Positions 25,504-39,614 are shown, counted from the stretch's first letter. The stretch is 64,000 nucleotides of DNA from an uncultured Alkalilimnicola sp. (GCA_937951875.1 CALGAN010000002.1:62001-126000), one strand, 5' to 3'. Numbers and translations are program-made. The notes: a model not told the origin generated them from the letters alone.

Positions 25504-27045
25504 GTGACCGAGACTCAAACCGACGACCTGGATCTGTTGCTGGCGACCCTACCGCCTTCGTTGCGCGAGCGCCTGCGCAGTCATGATCTGCATGACCTGC
25601 TGGAAATCGTCATGGACCTTGGTCGTCCACCCCAGGCCCGTTTCCCGGGCAGGGCGGTGACCCTGGCCGAGCGGCCGATCAGCCGCGACGATCTGAACGG
25701 CGTGGTGCGCTCGGTGGGCGAGTTCGGCGCCGACAACCGCGCCGGCATCGAGGGCACGCTGCACCGCATTTCCTGCATCCGCAACCGCAAGGGCGAGATC
25801 ATCGGCCTGACCCTGCGGGTGGGGCGAGCGGTGTTCGGCACCATCGACGACATCCGCGATCAGATCGAGTCCGGCAAGAGCGTGCTCATGCTCGGCCCGC
25901 CGGGGGTGGGCAAGACCACCCGGCTGCGGGAGATGGCGCGGGTGCTGGCCGACGAGTTCAACAAGCGGGTGATCGTGATCGACACCTCCAACGAAATCGC
26001 CGGCGACGGCGACGTGCCGCATCCGGCGATCGGCAGCGCCCGGCGTATGCAGGTGCCGCATCCCAGCGCCCAGCACGCGGTGATGATCGAGGCGGTGGAG
26101 AACCACATGCCGGAGGTGATCGTCATCGACGAGATCGGTACCAGTCAGGAGACCATCGCCGCCCGCACCATCGCCGAGCGCGGCGTGCAGCTGATCGGCA
26201 CCGCCCACGGCAACACTCTGGAGAATCTGGTTTCCAACCCGACGCTGGCGGATCTGGTCGGCGGGGTACAGACCGTGACGCTGACCGACGAGGAGGCGCG
26301 GCTGCGGCGCACCCAGAAGACGGTGAGCGAGCGCAAGTACGCGCCCACCTTCGATGTGGTGGTGGAGATCCTCGACCGGCAGCAGCTTATCGTGCACCCC
26401 AATACCGCCTTGGCGGTGGACAAGCTGCTGCGCGGCATGCCGCCGGGTGGGCAGCGGCGGGTGTCCAGCCTCGGCGGCGCTTCCGGCGCCGAGGCGGCCG
26501 AGCGGCCGTCGCCTGGGGAGGCGCAGAGCCCGCCGGACGCGGACGAGGCGGATATGCCGCCGCGTCGAGGCGAGCGCGACCGGCCGCGGCCGATCGGCAT
26601 TTACTGCTATGCCATCAGCCGCGATTCGGTGGAGCGGGCTATCCGCGATTTGCGCTTGGAGGCGCGCACGGTGGCGCGCGCGGAGTGGGCCGACATGGTG
26701 GTGACGCTGCGCTCCCGCGCCGACGACCAGCGCCTGCAGCGCATGGTCGAGCTGGCGGGGCTGCCGGTCCACGTGGTGAAGAAGAACACCACGGCGCAGA
26801 TCCGGCGGCTGTTGCAGTCGGTGTTCAACATGGTGCCCGGCGTGGCCGAGGCCGAGGTCAAGGAAGCGCTGCGCGAGGCCGAGGAGGCGGTGCGACGGGT
26901 GCGCGAGGAAGGCGCGCCGATCGAGCTAGCGCCCCGCCCGGCGGTGGTGCGCCGCCTGCAGCATCGGGTGGCGGTGGCGCACCGGCTCAATGCCCAGAGC
27001 CAGGGCAGCGAGCCGCAGCGGCGGCTGGTGATCTATCCGGATTGA
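25504..27045 (+). CDS. SpoIIIAA/Ycf45-like AAA ATPase with R3H domain
   Basis: A 513-residue protein starting at GTG. The N-terminal module (about 55-130) has DLNGVVRSVGEFGADNRAGI and IRNRKGEIIGLTLRVGRAVF. The ATPase core follows: Walker A LMLGPPGVGKTTRLREMARV, VIVIDTSNEIAGDGDVPHPA, VIVIDEIGTSQETIAARTIA and QLIGTAHGNTLENLVSNP. This is the SpoIIIAA/Ycf45 group, related to PilT/VirB11 ATPases. After a variable linker comes IYCYAISRDSVERAIRDLRL and a C-terminal R3H nucleic-acid-binding motif (RRLQHRVAVAHRLNAQSQ). Such proteins are typical of cyanobacteria, plastids and some proteobacteria; function is unknown, probably RNA or ssDNA related. Confidence 0.85.
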   Translation: MTETQTDDLDLLLATLPPSLRERLRSHDLHDLLEIVMDLGRPPQARFPGRAVTLAERPISRDDLNGVVRSVGEFGADNRAGIEGTLHRISCIRNRKGEIIGLTLRVGRAVFGTIDDIRDQIESGKSVLMLGPPGVGKTTRLREMARVLADEFNKRVIVIDTSNEIAGDGDVPHPAIGSARRMQVPHPSAQHAVMIEAVENHMPEVIVIDEIGTSQETIAARTIAERGVQLIGTAHGNTLENLVSNPTLADLVGGVQTVTLTDEEARLRRTQKTVSERKYAPTFDVVVEILDRQQLIVHPNTALAVDKLLRGMPPGGQRRVSSLGGASGAEAAERPSPGEAQSPPDADEADMPPRRGERDRPRPIGIYCYAISRDSVERAIRDLRLEARTVARAEWADMVVTLRSRADDQRLQRMVELAGLPVHVVKKNTTAQIRRLLQSVFNMVPGVAEAEVKEALREAEEAVRRVREEGAPIELAPRPAVVRRLQHRVAVAHRLNAQSQGSEPQRRLVIYPD

Positions 27046-27061
27046 CGGCGGAGGCGGAGGG

Positions 27062-27373
27062 TCAGTGCGTGGCGTCGGCCGCTGCCAGCGCGCCCCAGGA
27101 ATGGGCGCCTTCCAGCACCAGCTTGCCGGATAGCGGCCCCAGCTCTTCCAGCACCTCGCCCAGCTCGGACGGCGGCAGCGCCAGCAGCACCACCTTGGCG
27201 GTGTCGACCGCCTCCCGCAGCGCGGTGATCGGCACCGGCTGGTCCAGCTCGGCTACCAGCCGCTCGGTGTCCGCCATGATCGATTCGCTAGCGCCGAACA
27301 CCAGTTCGTGGCCGTTCATGCGGCGCGCGAGCGCGGCCGCGGCGTCGTCGACTCCGATGATCGCAATCTTCAT
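27062..27373 (-). CDS. Small Rossmann-like protein (N-terminal part of F420-dependent NADP reductase family)
   Basis: A 103-residue protein resembling only the N-terminal dinucleotide-binding half of F420-dependent NADP oxidoreductases: MKIAIIGVDDAAAALARRM, then AKVVLLALPPSELGEVLEEL and GPLSGKLVLEGAHSWGAL. The usual GxGxxG loop reads GVDDAA, so the phosphate-binding glycines are lost, and the C-terminal substrate domain is absent. AAGGAG lies upstream of the ATG, so it is probably expressed. It is convergent with the R3H ATPase gene. It could be a degenerate remnant or a binding-only protein. Confidence 0.6.
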   Translation of the reverse strand: MKIAIIGVDDAAAALARRMNGHELVFGASESIMADTERLVAELDQPVPITALREAVDTAKVVLLALPPSELGEVLEELGPLSGKLVLEGAHSWGALAAADATH

Positions 27374-27514
27374 GGCGGTTGGCTCTCCTTAGTGTCTTCA
27401 CCCTTTTCCTTGGTCCACGCGGCGCTGGGGTTGGTTCCCTCGCGGGCGCCGTGATCGTCCGCGCTGGCTGTCGTATCTTCTAGTAGTTAAGTGACAGTTA
27501 ATCGATCATTCATC

Positions 27515-27554
27515 AACCGCCGACCCCGGCTTGCCGAAGGCTTGAGCGGCGGTT
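27515..27554. repeat. Inverted repeat upstream of the barrel gene
   Basis: AACCGCCG (27515-27522) and its exact complement CGGCGGTT (27547-27554) flank a region with a smaller CGGC / GCCG stem. It lies just before a TTGACA element, a plausible operator position. Confidence 0.4.
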
Positions 27555-27559
27555 CGCTA

Positions 27560-27588
27560 TTGACACGAAGTGCCGAGCAGCGTACCAG
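27560..27588 (+). promoter_or_regulatory. Candidate promoter of the outer-membrane barrel gene
   Basis: A perfect -35 box TTGACA (27560-27565) with a 17-bp spacer to a poor -10 (TACCAG, 3/6). A promoter with such a weak -10 would be expected to need an activator. Confidence 0.35.
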
Positions 27589-27658
27589 TGGCAGCACAAA
27601 AAACGAGCTGCTTGGGACGCCGCGCCCTCGCGCACTGGATTTAAGGGGAATTCCTTCT

Positions 27659-28168
27659 GTGAAACGGTCTGCCCTAGCCGCAGCCTTATTGCTTCTTCCT
27701 ACGATCGCCGCCGCGGATCTCACCAAGGGGCAGCGGGAGCTCGCGCTGTCGGGGTCTGGCAGTAACACGCGGGAATTCAATGCCGGTGCGGTGTCCGCCA
27801 CGGGCGACTACGGTGTCTACGTCAACCCGCACCTGGAAGTGGGCCTGCGGCAGACCTTCAGCTGGTCCAAGAGCGAGGACGGCGGCTCGACCTGGAGCGG
27901 AGCGACCCGCGTCTACACCGACTACCACTACGGCAGCGCCGAATGGCGCCCGTACATCGGCGCCAGCATCGGCATCAGCTACGGCGACGACAGCGACAGT
28001 ACCTGGTTCGCCGGCCCGGAGATCGGCATCAAGTACTACGTGCAGCCGGCGGCGTTCCTGTTCGCCCAGATGGAGTATCAGATCTTCTTCGGCGGGACTT
28101 CCGAGGTGCTCAGCCGCGCCGACGAGGGTGCTTTCTATTACAGCTTCGGCGCTGGCTACAACTTCTAG
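27659..28168 (+). CDS. Outer-membrane beta-barrel protein of unknown function
   Basis: A 169-residue exported protein starting at GTG with AAGGGG ten bases upstream. Signal peptide VKRSALAAALLLLPTIAAAD, cleavage after TIAAA. The remainder has eight or so amphipathic strands rich in Tyr, Ser and Gly (GDYGVYVNPHLEVGLRQTF, RPYIGASIGISYGD, FAGPEIGIKYYV, FAQMEYQIFFGG) and ends YYSFGAGYNF with terminal Phe, the mark of a small OmpA/OmpW-like or OprF-like barrel. No paralogue name can be assigned. The GPEIG-type strand resembles the other barrel in this window at 24.5 kb. Confidence 0.7.
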   Translation: MKRSALAAALLLLPTIAAADLTKGQRELALSGSGSNTREFNAGAVSATGDYGVYVNPHLEVGLRQTFSWSKSEDGGSTWSGATRVYTDYHYGSAEWRPYIGASIGISYGDDSDSTWFAGPEIGIKYYVQPAAFLFAQMEYQIFFGGTSEVLSRADEGAFYYSFGAGYNF

Positions 28169-28178
28169 ACCCGCTGCC

Positions 28179-28205
28179 GCGCAACCCTGTCAGCCAGGGT
28201 TGCGC
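28179..28205. terminator. 11-bp perfect hairpin between convergent genes
   Basis: GCGCAACCCTG / CAGGGTTGCGC with a 5-nt loop spans the aroE stop codon and lies 10 bp after the barrel gene stop. There is no U-tract. Confidence 0.55.
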
Positions 28206-29005
28206 AGCGCGGCGATGACCGGCGCGGTGTCCGGGCGGACGCCGCGCCAGATGAAGAACGCCTCGGCGGCCTGTTCCACCAGCATTCCCAGCCCGTCCGC
28301 GCTCAGCGCGGCGCCGTGCTCCTGCGCCCAGCGCAGGAACGGCGTCGGCCGGTCGCCGTAGACCATGTCGTAGCAGGCGGCGTCGGCGGCGATCGCCGCC
28401 GGCAGGGGCGGTACCTCGCCGCTCAGACCGGCGGAAGTGCCGTTGACGATCACGTCGAAACGTTCGCCGCCGAGCGCGTCGAAGCCGATGCCCCGCAGCG
28501 GCGCCGAACCGGCGAACAGCTGCGCCAGTTCCTCGGCCTTGGCCGGGGTGCGGTTGGCGATGACGATGCGCTCGGGCTGCTCGGCCAGCAGGGCTGGGAT
28601 CACGCCACGTACCGCGCCGCCCGCGCCCAGCACCAGGATGCTGCGCCCTTGCAGCGGCACACCGAGATTGTCGCGCAGATCGCGCACCAGGCCGACGCCG
28701 TCGGTGTTGTCGCCGAAGCGGTTGCCGTCGGGGCGGAACACGATGGTGTTGACCGCCCCGGCCTGCTGCGCCCGCTCGCTGCGGCTGTCCATCGCCGCCC
28801 AGGCTTCCTGCTTGAACGGCACGGTGACGTTCAGCCCCTTGCCGCCGCTGCGCTGGAACTGGTCGAGCGCGGCGGCGAAGCCGTCCAGCGGCACCAGCAG
28901 CTTCTCATAGCTAAGCTGCTGGCCGGTCTGTTGGGCGAACAGCCCGTGAATGAGTGGCGATTTGCTGTGGGCGATGGGGTTGCCCATCACGGCGTAGCGG
29001 TCCAT
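28190..29005 (-). CDS. aroE: Shikimate dehydrogenase (NADP+)
   Basis: A 271-residue enzyme reducing 3-dehydroshikimate to shikimate with NADPH. The N-terminal substrate domain has YAVMGNPIAHSKSPLIHGLF with the paired Ser, the catalytic lysine in GLNVTVPFKQEAWAAMD, and NTDGVGLVRDL. The NADP-binding domain has LVLGAGGAVRGVIPALL and the NADP-phosphate loop ANRTPAKAEEL. Length is that of AroE. It starts 8 bp after the phosphate transporter stop, so it is likely the last gene of a hemB / DUF47 / pit / aroE run. Confidence 0.95.
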   Translation of the reverse strand: MDRYAVMGNPIAHSKSPLIHGLFAQQTGQQLSYEKLLVPLDGFAAALDQFQRSGGKGLNVTVPFKQEAWAAMDSRSERAQQAGAVNTIVFRPDGNRFGDNTDGVGLVRDLRDNLGVPLQGRSILVLGAGGAVRGVIPALLAEQPERIVIANRTPAKAEELAQLFAGSAPLRGIGFDALGGERFDVIVNGTSAGLSGEVPPLPAAIAADAACYDMVYGDRPTPFLRWAQEHGAALSADGLGMLVEQAAEAFFIWRGVRPDTAPVIAALRNPG

Positions 29006-29013
29006 GACGCGCC

Positions 29014-30267
29014 TCAGCTCAGAATCTCGCGCAGCAGCCAGAAGAACACCACCGCCAGCAGGCCGCCCGCGGGCAGGGTGACGGCCCAGGACATGAAGAT
29101 GGTGCGGATCACACTCAGGTTGAGCGCCGCGATACCGCGCGCCAGACCGATGCCGAGCACTGCGCCGACCAAGGAGTGGGTGGTGGAGATCGGCAGTCCC
29201 AGGCCGGAGGCGAACACCACAGTGCTGGCGGCGGACAGCTCGCAGGCGAAGCCGCGGCTGGGCGTGAGCTGGGTGATTTCCTTGCCGACCGTGGCGATCA
29301 CCCGCTTGCCGAGCATCAGCAGGCCTGCGACGATGCCGCAGCCGCCGAGCAGCAGGATCCAGGAGGAGATTCCCGCGTTCTGGCTGACCTCGCCGCCGGA
29401 CTGCACCACGCTGATCACCGCCGCCATCGGGCCGACCGCGTTGGCGACGTCGTTCGAGCCGTGGGCGAAGGCCATGGAGCAGGCGGTGACCAGCATCAAC
29501 ACGCCGAACACGCGCTCGACGTTGGCGTAGTGGAACTCCCGGTCGGCGTTCTCGTCGTAGGGAATGCGGTTGATGAACAGTCTGCCGGCTACCGCCATGC
29601 CCAGCCCGATCAGGAACGACAGGCCGTAGGCCTGGCTCGTGCTCAGATCCAGGCCGACGTGCTGCAGCCCTTTCAGCAGGGTCATCAGCGACATCACGAA
29701 GCCGGTCAGGAAGATGTACACCGGCACGAAACGACGGGCGTTCTTGAACGGATCCGGCCGGTCGAGGATCAGGCTCTGCACGGTGCGGAACAGTAGGTAG
29801 GCGACCACGCCGGAGATCAGCGGCGAGGCGACCCAGCTGACGGCGATGACGCCGACCTGGTCCCATTGCACCGTGTCCCAGCCCAGGCCGACCACGGCGA
29901 AACCGACGATGGCGCCGACGATGGAATGGGTGGTGGAAACCGGCCAGCCCATGTAGGAGGCGATCAGCAGCCAGGTGCCGGCGGCCAGCAGCGAGGCCAG
30001 CATGCCGAACACCAGCAGTTCCGGCTGGCCGCTGAGCAGCTGGACCTCGATGATGCCGCTGCGGATGGTGGCGGTGACTTCGCCGCCGGCCAGTACCGCG
30101 CCGGCGAACTCGAATACCGCGGCGATGATGACCGCCCGGCCGATGGTGAGCACCTTGGCGCCCACGGAGGTGGCCATGGCGTTGGCGACGTCGTTGGCGC
30201 CGATGCCCCAAGCCATGAACAGGCCGAAGATCGCCGCCAGGACGAGATAAGTTGTACCGAATTCCAT
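29014..30267 (-). CDS. pit: Low-affinity inorganic phosphate transporter (PiT family)
   Basis: A 417-residue membrane protein with about ten helices in two inverted PHO4 repeats. Family motifs are GIGANDVANAMATSVGAKVL near the N-terminus and its counterpart FAHGSNDVANAVGPMAAV, plus GWPVSTTHSIVGAIVGFA and GLPISTTHSLVGAVLGIG. PiT carriers use metal-phosphate with protons (or sodium). The DUF47/PhoU-like gene immediately upstream (15 bp) is the usual partner of such transporters. ATG 30267 was preferred to the TTG one codon earlier. The specific ion cannot be read. Confidence 0.93.
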   Translation of the reverse strand: MEFGTTYLVLAAIFGLFMAWGIGANDVANAMATSVGAKVLTIGRAVIIAAVFEFAGAVLAGGEVTATIRSGIIEVQLLSGQPELLVFGMLASLLAAGTWLLIASYMGWPVSTTHSIVGAIVGFAVVGLGWDTVQWDQVGVIAVSWVASPLISGVVAYLLFRTVQSLILDRPDPFKNARRFVPVYIFLTGFVMSLMTLLKGLQHVGLDLSTSQAYGLSFLIGLGMAVAGRLFINRIPYDENADREFHYANVERVFGVLMLVTACSMAFAHGSNDVANAVGPMAAVISVVQSGGEVSQNAGISSWILLLGGCGIVAGLLMLGKRVIATVGKEITQLTPSRGFACELSAASTVVFASGLGLPISTTHSLVGAVLGIGLARGIAALNLSVIRTIFMSWAVTLPAGGLLAVVFFWLLREILS

Positions 30268-30282
30268 CAAGTTCTCGCGTTT

Positions 30283-30957
30283 TTACTTCGCTAGCATGAG
30301 GGACAGGCGGCTGCCTACCCGCTGCGAGTGGTCGGCCAGATCCCCGGTCCACTCGATGACCTTGTAGAGGAAGATCGCATCCACCGGCGGCAGCTGGGAC
30401 TCGAGGCTATACAGGATGCGACGCAGTTCGATCTGCATGCGGTCGGTTTCTTTCTCGATGGCGTCGATCTGGTGGATCATTTCCATGACGTGTCCGACCT
30501 CGGCGGGGCTGAAGCCCGTCTCCACCAGCTCGTCCAGGTGCTTGACGGTCTTCAGGGTCTGCGCGGCGCTGTCGATGCAGCGGCGCAGGTAGGCGCGGAA
30601 CGGCGCCTGCAGCGGCTCGGGAATCACCATCTGCCGGCCAAGGATCAGGCCGGCGATGTCCTTGGCCTTGTTGGCTACCTTGTCCTGCATCCGCAGCTGC
30701 TCGAGCAGATCCCGCCGGTCCACGGGCATGAACAAGGTGTTGGGCAGGCGCAGTCGCAGCTCCTTCTTGATGCCGTCGGCTTCGTCCTCCAGTTGCGCGA
30801 CCCGCTCCTGGGCGCGCGCCACCGCTTCGTAGTCCTTGGCGAACACGGCCTCGAACAGCGGTATCAGCTCACTCGCGCACTGCAGCGCTTTTTCCATGTG
30901 CCGTTGCAGCGGGCGAACCGGGGAGTTGCCGAAGATCGTCGAGAAGTAGCTCTTCAT
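30283..30957 (-). CDS. DUF47 (PhoU-like, TIGR00153) phosphate transport regulator
   Basis: A 224-residue all-helical cytosolic protein of the PhoU-like DUF47 family. It begins MKSYFSTIFGNSPVRPLQRH; VAQLEDEADGIKKELRLRLP carries the ExxxD metal-binding pattern and QIDAIEKETDRMQIELRRIL repeats it in the second helical bundle. Proteins of this family modulate or assemble with PiT transporters. It is directly upstream of pit and 17 bp downstream of hemB, consistent with one transcript. Confidence 0.92.
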   Translation of the reverse strand: MKSYFSTIFGNSPVRPLQRHMEKALQCASELIPLFEAVFAKDYEAVARAQERVAQLEDEADGIKKELRLRLPNTLFMPVDRRDLLEQLRMQDKVANKAKDIAGLILGRQMVIPEPLQAPFRAYLRRCIDSAAQTLKTVKHLDELVETGFSPAEVGHVMEMIHQIDAIEKETDRMQIELRRILYSLESQLPPVDAIFLYKVIEWTGDLADHSQRVGSRLSLMLAK

Positions 30958-30974
30958 GACGCCATCCTTGTCAG

Positions 30975-31982
<1,008 letters not shown>

Positions 31983-32071
31983 GGGCGGGCTCCTGTGCAG
32001 TCATGGACTTGAGTGGCGCGCATTATGCCTTGCTTATAACGGTACGCGCATCAATCAATTGCTAGAAATGC

Positions 32072-32491
32072 TCAAGAATTGAGCAAAATCCGTCGACTCC
32101 ACGCGAGGACGCGCCGCACCCGCGGCGTGGCCAGACGATAGGCTTCCTCGAAGCGCATCCAGCGATATTCGTGGTGTTCGGGCCGGCCGAGTTCGGGGGA
32201 AATGCCCAGTACCACCGTGCTTTGGCGGGTTTCCGCCAGGTAGTAGCGGGCGACTTTGCCCTGGGCATAGGGGCCGGTTTCGTAGAAGTCGTAGCCCCAG
32301 CGGAAGTCGAGGTCGCGCAGCCCGGTTTCCTCCTCGACTTCTCGCAGCGCTGCCTGCAGCGGCGTTTCGCCGGCTTCGGTGTGGCCTTTGGGAAAGTCCC
32401 AGTACTGGTAGGCGCGGAGCATCAGGTAGAGCCAATCGCCGTCATCCCGGCGGACCGGGATGACGCCCGATGACAGCACCTTGGCCCGCAT
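32072..32491 (-). CDS. Nudix hydrolase (diadenosine tetraphosphatase-like)
   Basis: A 139-residue Nudix protein. The Nudix box is complete from Gly42: GHTEAGETPLQAALREVEEE followed by TGL, giving the GX5EX7REUXEEXGU pattern. SSGVIPVRRDDGDWLYLMLR and QYWDFPKGHTEAG are typical of bis(5'-nucleosyl)-tetraphosphatases of the NUDT2 type. Substrate remains a prediction. It begins 4 bp after the hemE stop, so it is co-transcribed with hemE; the pairing has no obvious metabolic reason. Confidence 0.85.
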   Translation of the reverse strand: MRAKVLSSGVIPVRRDDGDWLYLMLRAYQYWDFPKGHTEAGETPLQAALREVEEETGLRDLDFRWGYDFYETGPYAQGKVARYYLAETRQSTVVLGISPELGRPEHHEYRWMRFEEAYRLATPRVRRVLAWSRRILLNS

Positions 32492-32495
32492 GGCC

Positions 32496-33578
32496 TCAAC
32501 CGGCGCCGGCGGCCTGGTCGTGGTAGCCGCGGCTCAGTTCGTGCACCGCCTCCACCATGGCCTTGGCATGTTCCGGATCGACGTCGGGATGGATGCCGTG
32601 GCCGAGGTTGAACACATGGCCGCTACCGTGCCCGTAGGCGGCCAGGGTGCGCGCCACTTCCTCACGGATCACGGCCGGCGGCGCGTACAGCGTGGCCGGA
32701 TCGAGGTTGCCCTGCAGCGCTACCTTGGCGCCGACCCGGGCGCGGGCTTCGCCGATATCCACGGTCCAGTCCAGACCCAGGCAATCGAAGCCGGCATCGG
32801 CCATGGCTTCCAGCCACAGGCCGCCGCCCTTGGTGAAGAAGATCACCGGTATGCGCCGGCCTTCGTGTTCGCGCCGCAGACCTTCCAGCACGCGCCGGCC
32901 GTAGGCCAGCGAAAACTCTCCATAGGCCCGGGCGTTGAGCACGCCGCCCCAGGTGTCGAAGATCATCAGCGCCTGCGCGCCGGCCTCGACCTGGGCGTTC
33001 AGATAGTCGGTGACGGCGCGCGCCACCACGTCCAGCAGCCGGTGCAGCTGGTCGGGCTGCTCGTACATCAAGCCTTTGATGCGGCTGAAGTTTTTGCTCG
33101 ACCCGCCTTCCACCATGTAGGTGGCCAGGGTCCAGGGGCTGCCGGAGAAGCCGATCAGCGGCACCTGGCCGCCGAGCTCGCGGCGGATCAGCCGCACGGC
33201 GTCCATGACGTAGCCCAGTTCCCGGTTGGGGTCGGGCACGCTCAGCGCGGCGATGTCGGCGGCGCTGCGCACCGGACGCTCGAAGCGCGGACCTTCGCCT
33301 TCCCCGAAGTACAGGCCCAGGCCCATGGCGTCGGGTACGGTGAGGATGTCCGAGAACAGGATCGCCGCATCGAGCGGGAAGCGGCGCAGCGGCTGCAGCG
33401 TGACCTCGCAAGCCAGCTCCGGCGTGCGGCACAAGGTCATGAAGTCGCCGGCCTGGGCGCGCACCTGGCGGTATTCGGGGAGGTAACGGCCGGCCTGGCG
33501 CATCATCCACACCGGCGTGCAGTCCACCGGCTGACGTAGCAGGGCCTTGAGGAAACGGTCGTTTTTCAGCTCGGTCAT
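32496..33578 (-). CDS. hemE: Uroporphyrinogen decarboxylase
   Basis: A 360-residue cytosolic enzyme that removes the four acetate carboxyls of uroporphyrinogen III. Signature 1 is PVWMMRQAGRYLPEYR; the catalytic Asp lies in AAILFSDILTVPDAMGL; signature 2 is LIGFSGSPWTLATYMVEGG. QALMIFDTWGGVL and NLGHGIHPDVDPEHA are at the expected places. ATG 33578 was chosen; a GTG two codons upstream is possible, neither has a strong ribosome site. It follows gltD in the conserved gltB-gltD-hemE order. Confidence 0.95.
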   Translation of the reverse strand: MTELKNDRFLKALLRQPVDCTPVWMMRQAGRYLPEYRQVRAQAGDFMTLCRTPELACEVTLQPLRRFPLDAAILFSDILTVPDAMGLGLYFGEGEGPRFERPVRSAADIAALSVPDPNRELGYVMDAVRLIRRELGGQVPLIGFSGSPWTLATYMVEGGSSKNFSRIKGLMYEQPDQLHRLLDVVARAVTDYLNAQVEAGAQALMIFDTWGGVLNARAYGEFSLAYGRRVLEGLRREHEGRRIPVIFFTKGGGLWLEAMADAGFDCLGLDWTVDIGEARARVGAKVALQGNLDPATLYAPPAVIREEVARTLAAYGHGSGHVFNLGHGIHPDVDPEHAKAMVEAVHELSRGYHDQAAGAG

Positions 33579-33622
33579 GACCACGCGCGGCAGACTATGG
33601 CAGGAGCCGAGAGTGTAGCACA

Positions 33623-33641
33623 GGCGGGCGCGAGGCCCGCC
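33623..33641 (-). terminator. GC hairpin after gltD
   Basis: A 7-bp perfect stem (GGCGGGC / GCCCGCC, 5-nt loop) in the gltD-hemE gap, without a U-tract. TACACT just beyond it on the minus strand may be a -10 box for hemE. Confidence 0.35.
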
Positions 33642-33656
33642 CGTGAAGCCGCCGCT

Positions 33657-35060
33657 TCAGACGCCGAGGTAGCGGAGGATGACCTGCGCCGCCTGGCGGC
33701 CTTCCCACACGGCGGTGACCACCAGGTCGGAGCCGCGCACCATGTCGCCGCCGGAGAAGACCTTGGGGTTGGAGGTCTGGCCGGTGAAGCGCTGCTTGTC
33801 GACCACCACCCGGTCGCGGTCGTCGAGGCGGATGCCGAACTGCTCGAACCAGGGCGCGGGGCTCGGACGGAAGCCGAAAGCGATGATCACCGCGTCGGCC
33901 TCGACGATCTCCTCGCTGCCGGGCACCACTTCCGGCATGCGCCGGCCGCGCTGGTCGGGCGCGCCCAGCCGGGTGGTGACCATCTTCACGCCGGTGGCGG
34001 CGCTGTCGCCGACGATCTCGATCGGCTGGCGGTTCCAGAGGAACTGCACACCCTCTTCCTTGGCGTTGTACACCTCGCGGCGCGAGCCCGGCATGTTGGC
34101 CTCGTCGCGGCGGTAGGCGCAGACCACGCTGCTGGCGCCCTGGCGAATGGCGGTGCGCACGCAGTCCATGGCGGTGTCGCCGCCGCCCAGCACCACCACC
34201 CGCTTGCCTTTCATGTCCAGGAACTCCTCGGGGTTCTTCTGGTAGCCGAGCAGGCGGTTGATGTTGGAGATCAGATACGGCAGCGCCTCGTATACGCCAG
34301 CCTTGTCCTCGCCGGGGAAGCCGCCCTTCATGTAGGTGTAGGCGCCCATGCCGAGGAAGACGGCGTCGTACTCATCCAGCAGGGTCTGGAAGGGGATGTC
34401 CCTGCCGATCTCGGTGTTGAGCCGGAACTCCACGCCCATGCCCTCCATGAGCATGCGGCGGGTGCGAATCACGCTCTTCTCGAGCTTGAACGGCGGGATA
34501 CCGAAGGTCAGCAGGCCGCCGATCTCCGGGTATTTGTCGTACACCACCGGGTGCACGCCGTTGCGCACCAGGATGTCGGCGCAGCCCAGGCCGGCCGGAC
34601 CGGCGCCGACGATGGCGACCCGCTTGCCGGTGGGCACGACGCCGGACATGTCCGGACGCCAGCCGCGCTTGACCGCTTCGTCGGTGATGTAGCGCTCGAC
34701 CGAGCCGATGGTGATGGCGCCGAAGCCGTCATTGAGCGTGCAGGCGCCCTCGCACAGCCGATCCTGCGGGCACACCCGGCCGCAGACCTCGGGCAGGGAG
34801 TTGGTGCGATGGGACAGCTCGGCGGCTTCGAACAGTCGCCCTTCCGCCACCAGCTTGAGCCAGTTGGGGATGAAGTTGTGGACCGGGCACTTCCACTCGC
34901 AGTACGGGTTGCCGCAGCTCAGGCAGCGGCCGGCCTGGGTGGCGGCCTGCTCGGCGCTGAAACTGCCGTAGATCTCGGCGAACTTCTGCACACGGGTGTT
35001 CGCGGGCTCCTTGTCCGGGTCCTGACGAGGAACCTCGAGAAACTGGAAGACGTTGGCCAT
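33657..35060 (-). CDS. gltD: Glutamate synthase (NADPH) small subunit
   Basis: A 467-residue flavoprotein that passes electrons from NADPH to GltB. The N-terminal cysteine clusters for two 4Fe-4S centres are present (CLSCGNPYCEWKCPVHN; CGRVCPQDRLCEGAC). The FAD site is VAIVGAGPAGLGCADIL and the NADPH site VVVLGGGDTAMDCVRTAI. The C-terminus has GGDMVRGSDLVVTAVWEGR. ATG 35060 starts the conserved MANVFQFLEVPRQDP; the longer open frame upstream is not conserved-looking. It follows gltB with a 78-bp gap containing a hairpin. Confidence 0.95.
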   Translation of the reverse strand: MANVFQFLEVPRQDPDKEPANTRVQKFAEIYGSFSAEQAATQAGRCLSCGNPYCEWKCPVHNFIPNWLKLVAEGRLFEAAELSHRTNSLPEVCGRVCPQDRLCEGACTLNDGFGAITIGSVERYITDEAVKRGWRPDMSGVVPTGKRVAIVGAGPAGLGCADILVRNGVHPVVYDKYPEIGGLLTFGIPPFKLEKSVIRTRRMLMEGMGVEFRLNTEIGRDIPFQTLLDEYDAVFLGMGAYTYMKGGFPGEDKAGVYEALPYLISNINRLLGYQKNPEEFLDMKGKRVVVLGGGDTAMDCVRTAIRQGASSVVCAYRRDEANMPGSRREVYNAKEEGVQFLWNRQPIEIVGDSAATGVKMVTTRLGAPDQRGRRMPEVVPGSEEIVEADAVIIAFGFRPSPAPWFEQFGIRLDDRDRVVVDKQRFTGQTSNPKVFSGGDMVRGSDLVVTAVWEGRQAAQVILRYLGV

Positions 35061-35092
35061 AACGGGTTCTACTTTGCTCTGTGTTCCGTTGC

Positions 35093-35129
35093 GGGGACGG
35101 CGCCCTGTTCTCGCCATGACACCGTCCCC
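35093..35129 (-). other. Stem-loop between gltB and gltD
   Basis: GGGGACGG / CCGTCCCC, 8 bp, 21-nt loop, in the gltB-gltD spacer. It could act in mRNA processing or set the large-to-small subunit ratio. Confidence 0.4.
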
Positions 35130-35138
35130 CCGTCGTCG

Positions 35139-39614
<4,476 letters not shown>

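Noticed and set aside
31983..32071. TATAAG and CATAAT boxes upstream of hemB as a promoter
   Set aside because: Neither has a -35 match at acceptable spacing, so no promoter is annotated.
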